In this document: piece after piece, positions 4,827-5,902 of the stretch
Layout of the letters: each line of letters opens with the position of its first letter
How positions within the stretch are numbered: position 1 is the stretch's first letter
Assembly (NCBI GenBank): GCA_964624555.1
Contig: CAZUXB010000064.1
Span: forward strand, 1 to 5,902
Source of the DNA: SXRF01 sp964624555
GTDB taxonomy: Bacteria; Pseudomonadota; Alphaproteobacteria; Rickettsiales; SXRF01
Reading direction: 5' to 3'
Length of the DNA stretch: 5,902 bases
The notes under the pieces: generated by a model
What the model was told of the DNA's origin: nothing
Databases searched by the model: none
The model's input: only the letters and a program-made list of their open reading frames with translations
Position numbers and translations under genes: made by a program

Positions 4827-5843
4827 ATGATTGATATTACAGATAACAGTTTTGCGCAACATGGTGGTAATTTGTCGTTTATTGCAAAGAATTTCCCGGA
4901 AGCACCAAAACCTTATATCGACCTTTCCACAGGTATAAACCCCTATTATTATCACATAACCGACGCACCGGAACTGGTAAAACGCCTGCCTGATAGCACC
5001 GAGATGGAAGAAGCCCTGAACACAGCGGCGAATTATTATGGCACATCAGCAAAGAATATAAATATTGCCTCCGGCATGCAACCGCTGATGTTTGCCATTG
5101 CGAGTTTACGCAGACAGGAGATGGGCGCAGCCAATGTAAATATCCTAGGCCCAACCTACAGCGAATATGAAAAAATATGGAAGTCCGCCGGGCACAACGT
5201 AACCACCGTCGACACTATAGATAAACTGCTCAAGGCCGATGTTATCATTATCTGCAACCCCAACAATCCCGATGGGCGTATTATCAAACCAGAAATATTA
5301 GTACAACTGGCTGATATGCTGGTGCGCAAGGATGGCTGGCTGATAGTGGATGAATCCTTTGCCGACCTCACACCGGAAATAAGTGTGGCCAGTCTGGTTG
5401 CCGCGAAAAAAAACCTCATCGTAATGCGTTCCTGCGGCAAATTTTTTGGCCTTGCTGGTCTGCGGGTAAGTTCAGTGTTGGCACCGGAAAAAATAAGCAA
5501 CTGGCTGCGGGTAGTTACAGGGAACTGGCCAATAAGCACTCCCGCCTGCCACCTCCTTCCAGTCATATTCGGCGATCAGGAGTGGGCAGAACAAACACGG
5601 GGCCGCCTTGCCAATGAAGCAGAGTTATGGCGTGAAGTTCTCGCCAAACATTTCACCATAGCCGGGCATACTACGCTTTTTACCCTGGTGGAAAGCAACA
5701 TCGCCAAATCATGGCATGATAAGCTGGCAAAACGGGGAATATTGGTGCGTAGGTTTGAGCATAACCCAAGATGGCTGCGCTTTGGTCTGCCCAACGTAAA
5801 AGAAATTGGCAGAATTAAAGCGGCTTTAAAAGCCACATCATGA
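4827..5843 (+). CDS. cobC: L-threonine-O-3-phosphate decarboxylase (CobC; Salmonella CobD)
   Basis: This PLP enzyme of the aspartate aminotransferase fold decarboxylates L-threonine phosphate to (R)-1-amino-2-propanol phosphate, the linker used by CbiB next door. The 338 residues are full length. Motifs: HGGNLSFIAKNFP (12-24) and IDLSTGINPY (31-40), the family's N-terminal signature; the cofactor-binding NPNNPDG (144-150); IVDESFADL with Asp175 for the pyridine nitrogen; RSCGKFFGLAGLR with the Schiff-base Lys205 and phosphate-binding Arg213; and WLRFGLP with Arg318, probably binding the substrate carboxylate. The start at 4827 gives the normal N terminus, but it is only 2 bases from the cbiB start on the other strand and has no clear ribosome binding site. 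Its stop overlaps the next gene's start as ATGA (5840-5843), so the two are translationally coupled. Confidence 0.95.
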   Translation: MIDITDNSFAQHGGNLSFIAKNFPEAPKPYIDLSTGINPYYYHITDAPELVKRLPDSTEMEEALNTAANYYGTSAKNINIASGMQPLMFAIASLRRQEMGAANVNILGPTYSEYEKIWKSAGHNVTTVDTIDKLLKADVIIICNPNNPDGRIIKPEILVQLADMLVRKDGWLIVDESFADLTPEISVASLVAAKKNLIVMRSCGKFFGLAGLRVSSVLAPEKISNWLRVVTGNWPISTPACHLLPVIFGDQEWAEQTRGRLANEAELWREVLAKHFTIAGHTTLFTLVESNIAKSWHDKLAKRGILVRRFEHNPRWLRFGLPNVKEIGRIKAALKATS

Positions 5844-5902
5844 GCGAGTTCTTCTGGATACGCCACCTGCCGGTTGCCCTTAGCGGTTGCTATATAGGAC
5901 AT
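5840..5902 (+). CDS. Histidine phosphatase family protein, probable alpha-ribazole phosphatase (5' fragment)
   Basis: Only the first 21 codons are present; the gene runs off the right edge. The peptide MSEFFWIRHLPVALSGCYIG followed by H has the histidine phosphatase start: a hydrophobic strand followed by Arg8-His9, where the histidine is the phospho-acceptor, then a GCYIGH block matching the GxCYGxxD region of alpha-ribazole phosphatases. The usual RHG is RHL here, a variation seen in this subgroup. Such enzymes remove the 5' phosphate of alpha-ribazole phosphate (or of cobalamin phosphate) late in B12 synthesis, which fits the 4-base ATGA overlap with cobC. With so little sequence the exact substrate is inferred from context. 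Salmonella calls this gene cobC, so I leave the symbol empty to avoid confusion with the gene before it. Confidence 0.72.
   Translation, partial: MSEFFWIRHLPVALSGCYIGH

Overview
The window most likely comes from an alphaproteobacterium of moderate G+C content. The first ~300 bases are the 5' part of a 16S rRNA gene on the minus strand. Read on that strand, they show the opening GAGTTTGATTCTGGCTCAG, then GAACGAACGCTGGCGGCAGG and CTTAACACATGCAAGTCGAA, a short V1 region and a short helix in the 180-220 region, a combination typical of Alphaproteobacteria. I cannot place it below class. In-frame palindromic repeats inside protein genes, known best from Rickettsiales, fit this class but do not prove an order.

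Layout. Bases 1-303 are 16S rRNA (minus). Bases 304-640 are its transcribed leader, with several hairpins. At 647-675 lies a good minus-strand rRNA promoter with an A/T-rich upstream tract. From 791 rightward runs a late cobalamin (vitamin B12) gene cluster: cobU/cobP (791-1300), cobO (1305-1910), a small retropepsin-like aspartic protease gene (1948-2310), cobQ (2312-3820), then cbiB/cobD on the opposite strand (3880-4824), cobC (4827-5843), and the first 21 codons of a histidine phosphatase, probably alpha-ribazole phosphatase (5840 to the edge).

How the genes work together. CobO adenosylates the corrinoid. CobQ amidates four side chains to give adenosylcobyric acid. CobC makes (R)-1-amino-2-propanol phosphate from L-threonine phosphate. 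CbiB attaches that arm to give adenosylcobinamide (phosphate). CobU/CobP phosphorylates and guanylylates it to adenosyl-GDP-cobinamide. The phosphatase would trim the alpha-ribazole side of the lower ligand. So the cluster covers adenosylation to nucleotide-loop assembly. Corrin-ring genes and cobalamin synthase (cobS/cobV) are not in the window.

The unusual content is not the pathway but what has been inserted into it. (1) CobQ carries two related ~20-codon in-frame insertions (residues 246-265 and 400-420), about 78% identical in DNA, each in a linker or loop. (2) CbiB/CobD carries an exactly 36-bp palindrome that adds 12 codons in frame. (3) A third kind of palindrome (3811-3877) fills the convergent gap and supplies the cobQ stop codon. 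(4) A lower-G+C retropepsin-like gene sits between cobO and cobQ. Together these look like a lineage whose genes accept small palindromic elements in frame, as Rickettsia palindromic elements do, here in a B12 operon.
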